From Paraescarpia echinospica (Eukaryota; Annelida; Polychaeta; Sabellida; Siboglinidae): a DNA stretch of 64,000 nt. Below the pieces are notes generated by a model. That model made no database searches and was not told the origin of the DNA. It was given only the letters and a program-made list of their open reading frames with translations. A program made the position numbers and the translations under genes. Of the stretch, positions 11,933-23,261 are shown one piece after another. The first letter of the stretch is position 1. Each line of letters begins with the position of its first letter. The stretch lies in contig CM034532.1 in the NCBI GenBank assembly GCA_020002185.1, positions 53,223,430 through 53,287,429 on the forward strand. Reading direction: 5' to 3'.

Positions 11933-14329
11933 TTGCTCTCGATGAGCACCGCCAGTGGTATCAGCATTAGCAATACCTTCTTCAAACATAAACGCATTCA
12001 CAAGAAAACCTGGATCTCACCAGATGGCAATACATCGAATGAGATTGATTACATCTGCATTAGTAGTAGATGGCGTACATCTCTACAGGACGTCCGAACC
12101 TACAGAGGGGCAGATGTTGGTTCTGACCACAACCTTGTGATTGGTAAAATCCGTTTGAAGTTAAAGAGAGTCAAGACGGTGAAGACGGTCAGGCCATATG
12201 CGACAGATAACTTAAAGAACACAGACACATCAAAACAATTCTACGAGGAAACTAAGAACAGATTCCTAGCGCTACAACACTCAACTGACATAGAAGAACA
12301 ATGGCAGCTATTCCTTCAAGCCGTAAAGGAGAGCGCGAATGTAGTGTTAGGAAGGAGAAGAGGGTCCAACAGAGAACAGTGGATTACTGGAGACTCGTGG
12401 AAACTGATTAATAAAAGGAAGGATACGAAGATCAGAAGAGATCAAGCAGCTAGAAACATTCAACAATGGAGATCATCAGATGAGGAATACAGGAAACTGG
12501 ACAAAGAAGTAAAAAAGAGCTGTAGGACAGATAAGAGGAAATGGTTAGAAGAGAAAGGTAAAGAAGCACAAACAGCAGCAGAACGGAATGACTCGAAAAC
12601 GCTGTATAGGATTGTGAGAGAGCTAACTACCGCGAAAAGCAATTCCAACATACCAATAAAAGACAAAGATGGCAGAGTGCTTCTAACAAACGAGGAACAA
12701 GACACGAGGTGGATTGAACACTTCCGAGAAGTACTAAATCAACCAACACCAACCACACTCTTCAACTTCGAACAGGAACCAAACATAAAAGAGCTTGATG
12801 TCATCACCAATGACATCACCAGGGCAGAAGTTTCCAAAGCCATCGATAGCCTCAAGAACAACAAGGCAGCGGGCCTTGATGAAGTATCGGCCGAACTATT
12901 GAAACATGGCAAGGACGGGGTTGTAGACGAGTTAACCTACTTGTTCAATCTGATCTGGTCTGAGGAGGAAGTTCCTGATGATTGGAGACGAGGTGTGATC
13001 GTGACGTTACCAAAGAGGGGGTGCCTGAGCGATTACAATAACTGGCGAGGAATAACATTGATGTCAGTACCTGGAAAAGTGTTCTGCAGTGTGATCCTAA
13101 ACCGGCTGAAGACAGCAGTTGACCAACACCTCCGGGAGGAACAAGCTGGTTTTCGAAGAGGAAGGTCATGCTGTGAGCAGATCTTCACATTGCGAAACAT
13201 CATCGAACAAAGCAGAGAGTTCCAGATACCTCTTTTAGTCAATTTCATTGACTTTAAGAAGGCTTTCGACAGTGTCCACAGAAATTCGCTGTGGCAAATC
13301 CTGAAGCTATACGGCATACCAAGCAAATATATAGACATTTTCAAATCACTATACCGAAACACCAACTGCTGCATCAAGACCAACGATGGCTACACAGACA
13401 TGTTCGATATAGAGACAGGTGTACGTCAAGGTTGCATCCTGTCCCCTTTCCTCTTTGTTGTTGTTATCGACTTCATCATGAGGAAAACGATGAAAGATCC
13501 GAACTTTGGTGTTAAATGGATAAATAATAGGTTGACAGACCTTGACTTTGCCGATGATATTGCACTGCTCAGCCACACGCCGGAGATCCTACAAGAGATG
13601 ACCAATAATTTAAACAAAAATGGAGAGATGGTCGGATTACGAATCAGCTATGGGAAGACAAAAACATTGTCAGCTGGTGATGGATCTGACCCCCACATTG
13701 TGATCGGTCAGGAAGAGTTGCAATGCGTCGAGAACTTCCCTTACCTTGGAAGCTACATCTCTAGGAAAGGCGACGCGGAAGTAGATGTACGAGCGAGGAT
13801 AGGCAAGGCATCAGCAGTGTTCCAAAGACTACGTCCAATATGGTCCAGTAACACCATCAGAAAGGACATAAAACTACGTCTTTACATGTCAATCGTAATA
13901 CCAACAGCGATATATGCCTGTGAAACGTGGAAGAATACGGCGAGGATATCAAAAAAACTAGACGTATTTCATCGACGATGTCTCCGGTTCATACTGGGCA
14001 TATCGTGGAGAGAACACACCACAAATGAAGAAGTGATGAGGAGGGCAGGTCTGGACAGCTTGCATCACATAGTTAAGTCTCGACGACGAAGACTAGCGGG
14101 ACATATCCTACGCCTACCAAGAGAGAGAACAGCACATGTAGCAATGGAATGGGTGCCTGAAGGTGGAAATAGAAGGAGAGGAAGGCCGACTAAGACCTGG
14201 CGCAAGACGTTTAAAGAAGATCTGGCAGAGATGGAAATCACCTGGAATGAGGCCAAAGAAATTGCGAAAGACCGTAGTAGATGGAGAAAGCTCGTCGCCC
14301 GATGTCCCGAAAGGAACAGGAGGAACTAA
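11933..14329 (+). CDS. RTE-type ORF: endonuclease C-terminus and reverse transcriptase
   Basis: This 798-codon open frame is the longest TE coding region in the window. It begins in the endonuclease C-terminal half (NEIDYICISSRWRTSL and GSDHNLVIGKI with the catalytic Asp-His pair) and passes through a charged linker. The RT then has fingers (KNNKAAGLDEVSAELLK), box A near 13240 (FIDFKKAFDSVHR), box B (TGVRQGCILSP), box C near codon 537 (LDFADDIALL) and the thumb YLGSYIS motif. The C-terminal part (RRRLAGHILRLPRER and RRGRPTKTW) matches the conserved tail of RTE polymerases. The protein would nick DNA and reverse-transcribe its own RNA, but this copy lacks the N-terminal endonuclease in frame. 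The first Met is a computational start only. Confidence 0.85.
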   Translation: MLSMSTASGISISNTFFKHKRIHKKTWISPDGNTSNEIDYICISSRWRTSLQDVRTYRGADVGSDHNLVIGKIRLKLKRVKTVKTVRPYATDNLKNTDTSKQFYEETKNRFLALQHSTDIEEQWQLFLQAVKESANVVLGRRRGSNREQWITGDSWKLINKRKDTKIRRDQAARNIQQWRSSDEEYRKLDKEVKKSCRTDKRKWLEEKGKEAQTAAERNDSKTLYRIVRELTTAKSNSNIPIKDKDGRVLLTNEEQDTRWIEHFREVLNQPTPTTLFNFEQEPNIKELDVITNDITRAEVSKAIDSLKNNKAAGLDEVSAELLKHGKDGVVDELTYLFNLIWSEEEVPDDWRRGVIVTLPKRGCLSDYNNWRGITLMSVPGKVFCSVILNRLKTAVDQHLREEQAGFRRGRSCCEQIFTLRNIIEQSREFQIPLLVNFIDFKKAFDSVHRNSLWQILKLYGIPSKYIDIFKSLYRNTNCCIKTNDGYTDMFDIETGVRQGCILSPFLFVVVIDFIMRKTMKDPNFGVKWINNRLTDLDFADDIALLSHTPEILQEMTNNLNKNGEMVGLRISYGKTKTLSAGDGSDPHIVIGQEELQCVENFPYLGSYISRKGDAEVDVRARIGKASAVFQRLRPIWSSNTIRKDIKLRLYMSIVIPTAIYACETWKNTARISKKLDVFHRRCLRFILGISWREHTTNEEVMRRAGLDSLHHIVKSRRRRLAGHILRLPRERTAHVAMEWVPEGGNRRRGRPTKTWRKTFKEDLAEMEITWNEAKEIAKDRSRWRKLVARCPERNRRN

Positions 14330-14339
14330 GTCTAAGTAA

Positions 14340-14350
14340 GTCCTCGAGTG
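14340..14350 (+). repeat. Right target-site duplication of the RTE insertion
   Basis: GTCCTCGAGTG repeats the sequence at 11559-11569 immediately after the TAAG-rich tail. Confidence 0.85.
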
Positions 14351-14384
14351 GCTATGTAGCTAGCTAGGCCAATTCATGGTCTCT

Positions 14385-15127
14385 TGCAAATCGGGCAAGA
14401 GAAGCCCGTTGTGGCTGGTGCTGACGATGCTACTGCCCGGTGTCGTCTGTCCCAGGCATCTTGCAGGCGTTGGCAGCGTCTTTCCTCAAAGACCTGACAG
14501 GCAGTCCTGGTGAGGGCTCGCCATTGACTCCTGTCGGCTGCTGCGCTCTCGATTTCTTTTGGACGGATGCCACTGTACTGGAGGTTGGCATAACGCTGCA
14601 GCTATCTTGCATTAAGGGCAGTCTTTCTTTTCGGTTTTGCAGTGTCAGCTTTATCCATAAGTGTGTGAACATTCCATGCTCCGAGAAGAAATTTTCTTGT
14701 GGGTGTTTGTTTTTGACCGCTATAATGGGTTGAACTGCCAGCCGCGGTATGCTGTCCAGTTGTAGTAGGGCAGACAATCTTTAGGCCACCTTTTCTATGC
14801 CCCTCCCCTACAAAGGGTGAGCAGTGCTGTCCTGAAAAGGGCTGCTCAGTCGCCTGGGGTGCTGCAGGTCTCCTCCGCTGCCCTGGATACAGAGTCAAAC
14901 GACCTCTTGCCCACAGGCCGCCTACATGCAGGTTTGGAACTACGACTCCCAGTGGTCACCTCCACCTGTCGCTTTGCCCCTCCCCCATCGCCGCAGGGCT
15001 TGATAAAAAAATTATGATAGATGAGATGGTGTCGAATGATGAGTAGCACAAACCTATGAGTGAATGCATTTAAAGTGGTAAGGCCGTTGCACAGGGGCGG
15101 TCCCACTCTATCGACCGCAGAAGCCGG
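14385..15127 (-). mobile_element. Internally deleted LINE (endonuclease start fused to ORF C-terminus)
   Basis: On the minus strand the first 300 bases encode a 5' leader and the start of an APE endonuclease (FLLGAWNVHTLMDKAD, then RRKTAL-like KRKTALNAR). About 40 bases later the same frame reads the far C-terminal tail of such an ORF: ESAAADRSQWRALTRTAC, then FEERRCQRLQ and a zinc-finger start (FSCPICKR). A TAG sits at the join (GAG to TAG). All of the catalytic endonuclease and the reverse transcriptase, normally about 2.5 kb, are absent. The piece thus keeps both ends and loses the middle, like a non-autonomous deletion derivative. Confidence in the two end homologies is good; the parent clade is not assigned. 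Confidence 0.7.
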
Positions 15128-16565
15128 GTTTCAGTGCCGCAGAAGGTTTAACAAGATTTAACAAGATTGCCATCCAGAAAATCAACTCTAGATGGCAGGT
15201 GGACAAGGAAGCCTTTTGGCTTATCGAGAGTCCAATACTTTTTATCTACGTGTATCCCGCCCTTTTCAGGTATGTGTCGATTTTTTACTAGCACCAACAC
15301 AATCAGGAGATAATCTGTTCCATTCATTTACAGTCCGTTGTGAGAATGAGAACTTTCTTATATCTAATCTACACTGCTCCTTTACAAATGTAACTTCATG
15401 TCCTCTGGTCCTTCTATCTTTCGTACTGAGAAAAAAATATTTCTATCAATATTTTTATAATCATTCAATATTTTAAAAACTTCTATCTGATCTCCTGTGC
15501 TATTGTTTTGTACAGCGGTATTATTAGCACTTTTTTCTTATACGTTATGTTTCGCCTAATTAATCCAAGGATTTTATTTCCCTTTGAAGCGGCAATACCG
15601 CACTGCTCTGAAACCTTCATATCAGTACTAATGGTTAATCCTAAGTCTTTTACAGTAGTACTTAATACAGAACCTCCCATTGCATAGTGTATTTTCAGAC
15701 CATTTTATCAACCTGCCAAGATCACCTTATATATGCTGTCTATCTCCATTACGTTTAATCCTTCTAAAAATGTTGTATCATCCGCAAGTTTCAACACCTT
15801 GCTTGTTATATCATCGTCAAAATCGTATATATATATATATATATAGATTAAAAATAATATATGTCCCAGCACTGATCCCTGTGGTACCACACTCAAAACT
15901 GATTTCCAGTTTGAAGCCTCCCCACAAGCTACTACCCGTTGTCTTCTGTCAATTAGCCAATTTTCTATCCAGTTAATTAAACCATTTCCTATGCCATGGG
16001 CTTTTAGTTTAACAAGAACCTTTGAGTTTGTGCGGAATCCCATCCACTCCAGGTGATTTATTCTCCTTCATATCCCTAATTTTCTTAGCTACCAATTCCG
16101 GGGTTACAATTAACTGTCTTAAATGGTCTGATTCTGTCCCCTTGAACTTAGCCTCTGGTACTGGCAGTGAACTAATATCTTCCTTGGTAAACCTGAGCTA
16201 AAATACACATTCAGGTCTTCTGCCATTAAGAATCCCTCTGATATTATATTTCCAGCACTATCTTCTAGAGGACCGACCTTATCCTGAACTTTCTGGTTGC
16301 TCCGAACATATGCATAAAAATTCAATTTTATTTATCGACTATGCATTCTATTTCGCTCTTTAAGATATTCCAGCATTCTGTTGCTGTCTTATTCTTCAGT
16401 GTGTTGTTCCTGTCTATCTTTGCTAAAATTAATATTTCCTCATTTCCTTATATTTTCCTTTGTGGACATTTATCCTGAACTGATTTTTATTATTTTTTAT
16501 ATATTTTGCTTTGATGGTAAAATGTATCTGGTTTTGATCACTACTTCCCAGGTTGGTACGATTGA
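15128..16565 (-). mobile_element. Second CR1-like copy, decayed
   Basis: This minus-strand copy belongs to the same family as the 3.3-11.4 kb element. It covers part of the endonuclease (LGSSDQNQIHFTIK), the linker (NFYAYVRSNQKVQDKVG), the RT fingers (ENKSPGVDGIPHKL), a B box remnant, KVLKLADDTTF, and the 3' tail with AACAAGATTTAACAAGATTGCC near 15140. It has several internal deletions, including one joining PGVDGIP to the HGIGNG region, many stops, and a (TA)n microsatellite at about 15829-15845 inside the B-to-C box region. It lacks the nested element found in the other copy and so shows the empty site. Confidence 0.8.
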
Positions 16566-16980
16566 AGACTTCCTTGAGTACAATGGATTGCCATGACATC
16601 TTCCGTGCCATATGCACAGTGTATTGCTGTTCCGCTTTCTTGGCCGTTGAACCTAGCCTTTATTTCATCCGCCCAATCCGCCGCAACAGTCTTTGCATGC
16701 TGGGTAAGCAGGTCAGAAGGTTTGAGCCCCGTCGGTTACCCTCACCTGGTATTGCCTGCCTGTCGAGGCAGTTTGCTTTGACGGGGTGTGGCCGCTGCGC
16801 ATGGTGAGAGTGGGGTGCGGGACTATGATCGGTGGCAGTGTGATATTCCTTATGATAAACACATCTGTCCCTCGATCCATGAGCATTAGTAGGTGGGTAC
16901 GTGGGTTCACCTGCTGCGGTCTGTTACGCAACACTAATTGCTTGCGTCTTTTGAACCACACGACACTAGTCTGAACAGGT
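16566..16980. other. Moderately GC-rich segment of unknown nature
   Basis: This block is higher in G+C than its flanks and starts where the CR1 copy ends. No frame on either strand gives a recognisable protein. It may be another repeat family or flanking host sequence; I cannot tell. Confidence 0.3.
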
Positions 16981-18825
16981 TTACAAGTCTGGGCTGGAAC
17001 GTGGCCGATATTTCCACGCCAGAGCAGACAGCATCAGTTTAGCTTTCATTCCTACAGCGAAGAACAGTGCATGCAGTATTCTAAAATAAATCCTGCAAAC
17101 AACTGGTGTAACACACCAGCCTATATGTTGTTAGTAAGCTGCTGTCATTTACCTTATGACTGTAGCATTCAGTGAACTTTAAAATGCTTTTTTTCCTGTG
17201 TAAAGTGTTGGTTGTTTTTAGTAACAATACAATGGCCAATCATGGTAATTATACTGGCACATTAGTAAAATAATACTGATCCTTGCAAATAAGGCATTCT
17301 ATCATCACATTCCTTCACGTAATTCAGTATCACTTGTTTTTTCTTAATACCTTTCCACATTCAAGATATTGTCACAAAAGCTGTTACCTGTTTTTGCTAT
17401 TATTGTACAAATAACAAGTTAGTAAAGATGTGTGCACATGGTATGTCATTAAAGATATTTCAACAATATATGATTACTGAGTGATGCCAGTATTTTTATA
17501 ATACAAACATGGTGTATCTGGTGAACTTGTTGAAAACTATATTTGGATCACATAATTACTCCCAGAGATATCCTTCTTCCAAATGCAGAATTTGATTTTA
17601 CTGTTTTTAAGAAAATGGCATAATGTATAAAATTACTTGATATTGACACCCTTATTCCACGAATAAGAGTGGTTTAAAGGAATGTAATTGTTGTAAAATG
17701 ATATATATTCCATAGTAAACATAATAAGCTATCATAATTTGGCATAAAAAACATTTTAGTATTATTTCTTAAAAAAAACACTTTCACCTGGTGTGTATCC
17801 CCTTAACTAAAACTGAGTAACATTAAGTAACTTTTATTAAATACAAATGAACACCTTTTAAAAGTTTTATAATAGAGTATATGATCCTTTGCTCCCGGAG
17901 GGGCAGGCAACTTTTGGTAAGTAACACGTCTGCTAGTCTTCACTTCAATTTAAACACCAAAATGATTCATTATAAGTAAAAATATATTAGTAATTTCTCA
18001 ATGTGCTCAGATGTGTTGAGTATCATGTGTGTTTGCCAGACATTTAGATATAAATAAAGAATTAGTGTTGTATGTGCAAGCTGAGAGATTAATCCATTAA
18101 CAGAACGACATGTGAATCTGACGCCGTCGGAAGGGTAGCGACACTCTTTTCCCTTACAATAACATAGAACACGGATAACGTAAAACACGGCCATTTGGTA
18201 TGTTCGAACTCTCTGAGGTCACATTAGATCTGTATGGCCAACAGTGCCCTTGTTTAAAAAGAGGAGTAATCGATATACATATACTATACCAAGTTATAAA
18301 CCTGAGAACATAACGTAAAACTCGTGATTTCTGAGAACATTTGTTTTAATCCTGTGAAATGGAGGAAATGTGTTTACATCTCGAAAGAGCATCATAAATC
18401 AGTGGTTATGTATGCCTACGATAACATGCGATAAGTTGTTAAAAGGTTAAAACTTACTAAGTATTATTATTACGATAATTTGTAATGCCCCCCATGTGCT
18501 GTGGACATGCCAAAACAGGCAGTTTAAGCACCTTTCCGACACAAACATATTAGCACATCACATAGGAAAATCAACTACGTCCAGAAAGAGCACACCGAGA
18601 TCCATCCGAACAAGCAATTTTTATTGCTATTAAATCCATTCCAATAATTTGCTGGACCAAAGACACATATTTGGCTTCTGGGGGCATTTTTGGTAGTGTC
18701 AACCATATATACTTGTCATTTGGCTATACAAAACACAGTGTGTAAACCCGAGTTGTAGACTATTTATTTCCGTTTTCAACACTTTATTATGCATTAACGT
18801 AGTTACCCTAAAGCAGGGAATGTGG
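16981..18825. other. No feature seen
   Basis: AT-rich, non-coding in all frames beyond short random ORFs. No tandem repeat or RNA gene was recognised. Confidence 0.5.
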
Positions 18826-18827
18826 AT

Positions 18828-20560
18828 TTTCTTCTTCTTCAGTTCAGCATATCTCTTCGAGACGTAGCTGCCCAGATGATTCCACGATACGCCAGTCTTC
18901 CAACCAGTCGCTGATGTCCTGCTCCCATCTTCTCCTTGGTCTTCCCCTTCCTCTCTTTCCCCCCATTTTGCCTTCTAGGACTGTTTTCTCTAAGGAATTA
19001 TGTCTTTTGATGTGGCCAAAATAACTCAGTTTTAGTCCTTTTATTCTATTAACTAGTTGACAGTTCTTTATGTCTAATTTTTTAAGGATCTCTGCATTAG
19101 TTGTTCTTGTTATCCATGGCACTCTTAGGACTTTTCTGTAACATTTCATCTCAAACGCTTGTATTCTTCTCATGTCTTCTTTGTTCAGTGTTCACGTTTC
19201 GCTCCCGTATAGAGCTGTTGGGAAAACGCAGGTTTTTAAAATTCTTATCTTTGTTGGTATGTTTTGTCCTTTCCATACATTTTTTCAGATTATTTAATTT
19301 CTGCGTTGCTATGGCTATTCTTCTTCTAATCTCTGGTGATGTCTTGCCGTCTCCTTGTAGTCTTGCTCCAAGGTATTCGTAGTGGTTCACATTTTCAACT
19401 TGCTCCCCGTTGATTGCAATTTCTGTTTTGTCAATGCATTTGTCAGTGTCCATGATCTTTGTTTTCTTCACCTTAAGTAACAAGCCCTTTTTCTCACTGT
19501 GTTCTTTTACAGACATGATTAGGTTTGTTAGGCCGATTGTTGTAGTGGACAGGAGTGCGGTATCGTCTGCGTATCGTAGGTCTCTGATTCTGATTCTATG
19601 TCCATGAATATTCACTTCTTGTACTTCTGTCATCTAATTCTACATCTCTCATTAGGTCTTCTGTGTAGAGATTGAATAGGTATGGAGATAAAATACATGC
19701 TTGTCTTACTCCTTTTCCCACTGTAAAAGTTTTTGTAGTTGTGTTTTCCAGCCTGACTACTGCTTGTTGGTTGCTATAAAGTGATTTCAAGAGGGCGATT
19801 ATCTTTGGATGGAAGTTCATGTCGCTGAGCGGTTTCTACATCATCTGATGATTCACATAGTCGAAAGCCTTGGAATAGTCGATGAAGCATATTCTTAGAT
19901 CATTATTTATCTCTCTGAATTTCTGAATAAACATTCTCAGATTGAATATGTGGTCCCTTGTGCCTTTGTTTTTTCTGAAGCCTGCCTGTGTACTGCTCAC
20001 TTCCATTTCCATTTTATCTTGCATTCTTTTCATTATGATTTTCAGCAATATTTTGCTTGCATGGCTAATGAGTGATATGGTTCTGTAGTTGGAGCATAGC
20101 TGTAGGTCTCCTTTCTTTGGTAATGGGATGTATATTTATTTCTTCCAGTCGTGTGGCCATTTTCCACTCTTCCATATTTTCTTACACAGTGCATGGTATA
20201 TGTCTATTCCTTCTTCTTCCGCTGCTTTTATCATTTCTGCCTGTATGTTGTGGCACCCAGGGCTTTTCCCATCTTTTAGACTATTAATGGCCAATTTCAC
20301 CTCATCTCTTATTGGTTCGTGATCGTCCTCGTCTTGGTCTTCGTTTCCCATATCAGGGGGGTCGTTGTTGTCTCCATCTCGTGCGTACATATTTTCACAA
20401 TATTCTTTCCATCTTTTGGCTATGTCTTCTGCATCAGTCAGAGTTTTCCCATTTTTATCTTTGATAACACCGAGTCTGGGCTGGAATTTACCTGTCATGT
20501 TCTTTATTTCTTTGAACATTTCTTGGTTTCGGTTTTCTGTCATACAGTCCTCTATTTTCT
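18828..20560 (-). mobile_element. Non-LTR retrotransposon, 5' truncated, broken frames
   Basis: A minus-strand LINE with a 3' (GAA)n tail, seen as TTCTTCTTC at 18830-18840. In order it encodes an RT finger region (LAINSLKDGKSPGCHNIQAEM, about 20280-20350), the box A area (ICFIDYSKAFDYVNH, about 19850), box B (GKGVRQACILSPYLFN, about 19700), box C (LRYADDTALLST, about 19560) and the thumb with YEYLGARL. The C-terminal piece (KLSYFGHIKRHNSLEK and GGKRGRGRPRRRWEQDI) lies in other frames. At least three frameshifts or stops divide it. Motifs resemble RTE/L1-like polymerases; I do not assign a clade. No endonuclease remains. Confidence 0.8.
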
Positions 20561-21100
20561 TACACTTACTATTAGCTTTAGCAGTAACTTACTATTAGCT
20601 TTAGCAATAACATATTATAAGCCTGTGGTCAAGTGTAGCGGGTGCCTATTTTGTGAAACAATACCTATGAAGATGATATTGTAAGTTACCTGGTTGAGTC
20701 GTCAACACATGCCTTGGCATACGGTTCGTTGGACTAACACAAGGTTGGGTTGAAAGAATAACGTGATTTTGTAATATGCCACACTATTCTGCATGCGGTT
20801 GTAGCAATTCTACAGTGACGAATTTATTGGAACTTCTTTGAACTGACCAGAAGTGAAACAGTGGATTAATAACGTTGGACGGGCTGGTTGGAAACTCTCT
20901 CGCAGTATAATGCACTTTGGTCGGCTCATATTGAAGAAGCGTGCTTCGAAGTATACATTGTATCATCAGTTAATGGGACAAGATCTGGCGAAATGTCAAA
21001 GACATCGAGTTTGTCGTCTGGAACGGTGCTGGCGATACCTAATCACTGACCTCAGCCGCTACGAAATAAAATCGCAAGAAGGTTATAACATTAAAATTAT
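20560..21100. other. No gene; one 24-base duplication
   Basis: At about 20564-20612 the phrase TTACTATTAGCTTTAGCA is present twice in tandem, at the 5' edge of the preceding LINE. The rest shows no supported feature. Confidence 0.4.
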
Positions 21101-21104
21101 AATC

Positions 21105-22700
21105 TCGTACAATATGAGATTTTGCGGAATCTGACGTTATTGTACATTGACCACGAAAATCATTAACATCAAACCGAGCATAAACACTGTTAAGTTCGTT
21201 TGCTGCAGTAACAGGATCACCAATATGGTACACAGGCTGCTTGATTTGTTGCTTACCCATCATAGTTTTGAGTCCATTCCATGCCTCCCTAGCATTACCA
21301 GTCCGAAATTTTCCCTCAACTTTGTTCTTGAATTCAAGTTTGGCAATCCTAGCAAGCCTTCTAAATTCCTTTTCTTTCTCACGATATTCATCCTTCTTTC
21401 CCTGCAGAAAGGCAAGTTTCTTTTGATTCAAGTGCATTTTAAGGTTCTTTGTTACCCAGGGCTTGTTGTTCGGTTACACACGCACTGTCCTGGTTTTGAT
21501 GACTGACTCTTCACAGAATTTGACGTAAGACGACACAGTGTCCGCAAGTTCAGAGGGGTCAGAGCAGCTGATCGTAAAAACTTCACACTCTGCTGCTTCA
21601 AAACAACCACGTAATTCCTCCATGCTTTCAGGTGTCCAGAATTGAGAAACACGAGTTCTAGGTTTTTTGTCTTCAACTTTTTGTCTGTACTTCGGCAGCC
21701 AATGCACAACGTTATGATCAGAGCGGCCAGGTGGTGGCCTACACACAGACTTGTAAGCGTTCTCTATATTTCCAAAGCACAAGTCAATAGTCCGATTGAG
21801 ACGGGTGGGGCACAACACATACTGCTGGAGGATTGGAAGATGAGAAGCAAGATCACACTGGTTAAAATCTCCTGCGATAAAAACTGGTTGATCCGCACAC
21901 CGATCTGCAGCGGCGTTGTAGCTATCTGCAATTCTCTCGGCGGCTGCTTTGCAATCAGGGCCTGGTACGTAGACGAGAACGACAGTCAGCTGGTCGAATT
22001 CACGAGGTAAGTAACGAGGACGGAATGACACATGCAGCATTCGAAATCTCGAGTACACACTCGCTCCCGCACATGGTACTGTATAGCCCACTTGTCGCTG
22101 ACATACATGCAGACACCTCCACCCATCCTCTTCTGCGCCTTGCTGCAGTCTGTGTCCGTCCGAATCATAGTGTAGCCAGGAAGAAACACAATTTTCATCA
22201 ACGTTCTCATTTAGCCAAGTTTCCGTAAAACACATCAGGTTACAGCGACGAAAGTCACCATCAAACTGGGTCAAGGCCAAAAGTTCATCCATCTTGTTCT
22301 GTAGCGATCTTATATTCGAGAATGATGGTGGGGAGTGGGGGTGTCTACTGTCACGCCTTTTCAGTATTTCTCTCACACCTCCTCCAGAACCTCTCTTGTT
22401 CTTCTTCTTCCTGTCTTTCCTAATGGTCTCAGTAAAATCAATAAGAGGCAGTTTCAGGTCGGGTGTGGTGGTGTGCCGAAATGTTATCAAAAATTCGCGA
22501 AAGTACCTGATCAAAATGGCGGAAGATCCCGGTTTGTGGTCACCAGCGGCGAAAATCGCAGGCGCAAGGTCAGAAATGAGGTACCTCAGGCTGATAAACA
22601 GCAAGCACTTTCCTCCCATGGCTATACACGCGCATGCACAGTTCTTCGACGAAAAAACACCCATAGCCACCACAACAGTACACAAACGACGAGACACGTG
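21105..22700 (-). mobile_element. Rex1/L2-like LINE, 3' truncated: endonuclease only
   Basis: The minus strand carries the 5' half of a non-LTR ORF2 that resembles the Rex1/Babar group. A 407-codon open frame (22697-21474) encodes a basic N-terminus (RKDRKKKNKRG) and then the endonuclease. Key parts are NIRSLQNKMDEL (catalytic Asn region), MCFTETWL (catalytic Glu), PVFIAGDFNQCD and GRSDHNVV. A single TAA follows. The same frame then continues as NNKPWVTKNLK and an Arg/Lys-rich linker to about 21110, where homology ends before any RT motif. Losing the 3' end while keeping the 5' end is the reverse of normal LINE truncation. Confidence 0.75.
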
Positions 22701-23260
22701 AACTAGCCTAGGGTCGCTACAGAGTGGCTTACAAAGTTATTCATCTTGCGTTACATGTTTTAATGTGGCCCGTATTCCTCGTTTAGCCACGCCTGCAGTA
22801 TAATAACTAGCTCCTGCGGTGTAGTGAATACGAGTTTAACAGTTGCCCCGTATAACAGGAAGTCAAGTTGTTGGGCATGCCCGCGGTAAACTGCTTTCCA
22901 GTTAACCAAATAATGTCTAGTAAAATCAATGTGCTAATCCACATCACGTTTTTATATAATATTTACTCCATGCGATCAGTTCTCCCTTACATATGGAGTC
23001 ATACTGACATAATATTTATGGTAATATTAGTTTGAGTGGCCATTTTCGATTTCTGCAAATTAAATATTGTCCACCACCTAGATTTGGGTAAACATTTTAT
23101 ACGTCACTCGGTTAGTCGACAGTTGTTTGGAGGACTTGCTTAATGCAGACATTGTTTATGTTGCAATTGTGTTTAGGTTAGCTGTATCTTAGCCTAGATT
23201 TACTATACTAATTTAGTGCACTGCAACTTTATTGACACATTCGGACACTGCGGAAGGAGT
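22701..23260. other. No feature seen
   Basis: Unremarkable non-coding sequence before the 21-bp array. Confidence 0.5.
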
Positions 23261-23261
23261 C

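Larger units (their letters stand above)
11570..14339 (+). mobile_element. RTE-clade non-LTR retrotransposon, 5' truncated
   Basis: This copy starts abruptly inside the endonuclease domain (reading DKTVLYSGNE), ends with a short TAAG-rich 3' tail (TAAGTCTAAGTAA at about 14327-14339), and is bounded by an 11-bp target-site duplication. RTE elements have a single long ORF and a short, low-complexity 3' end, as seen here. The first part of the endonuclease is missing, as is usual after incomplete reverse transcription. One frameshift lies between 11885 and 11933; otherwise the frame is open for almost 800 codons. It is among the best preserved elements in the window. Confidence 0.85.
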
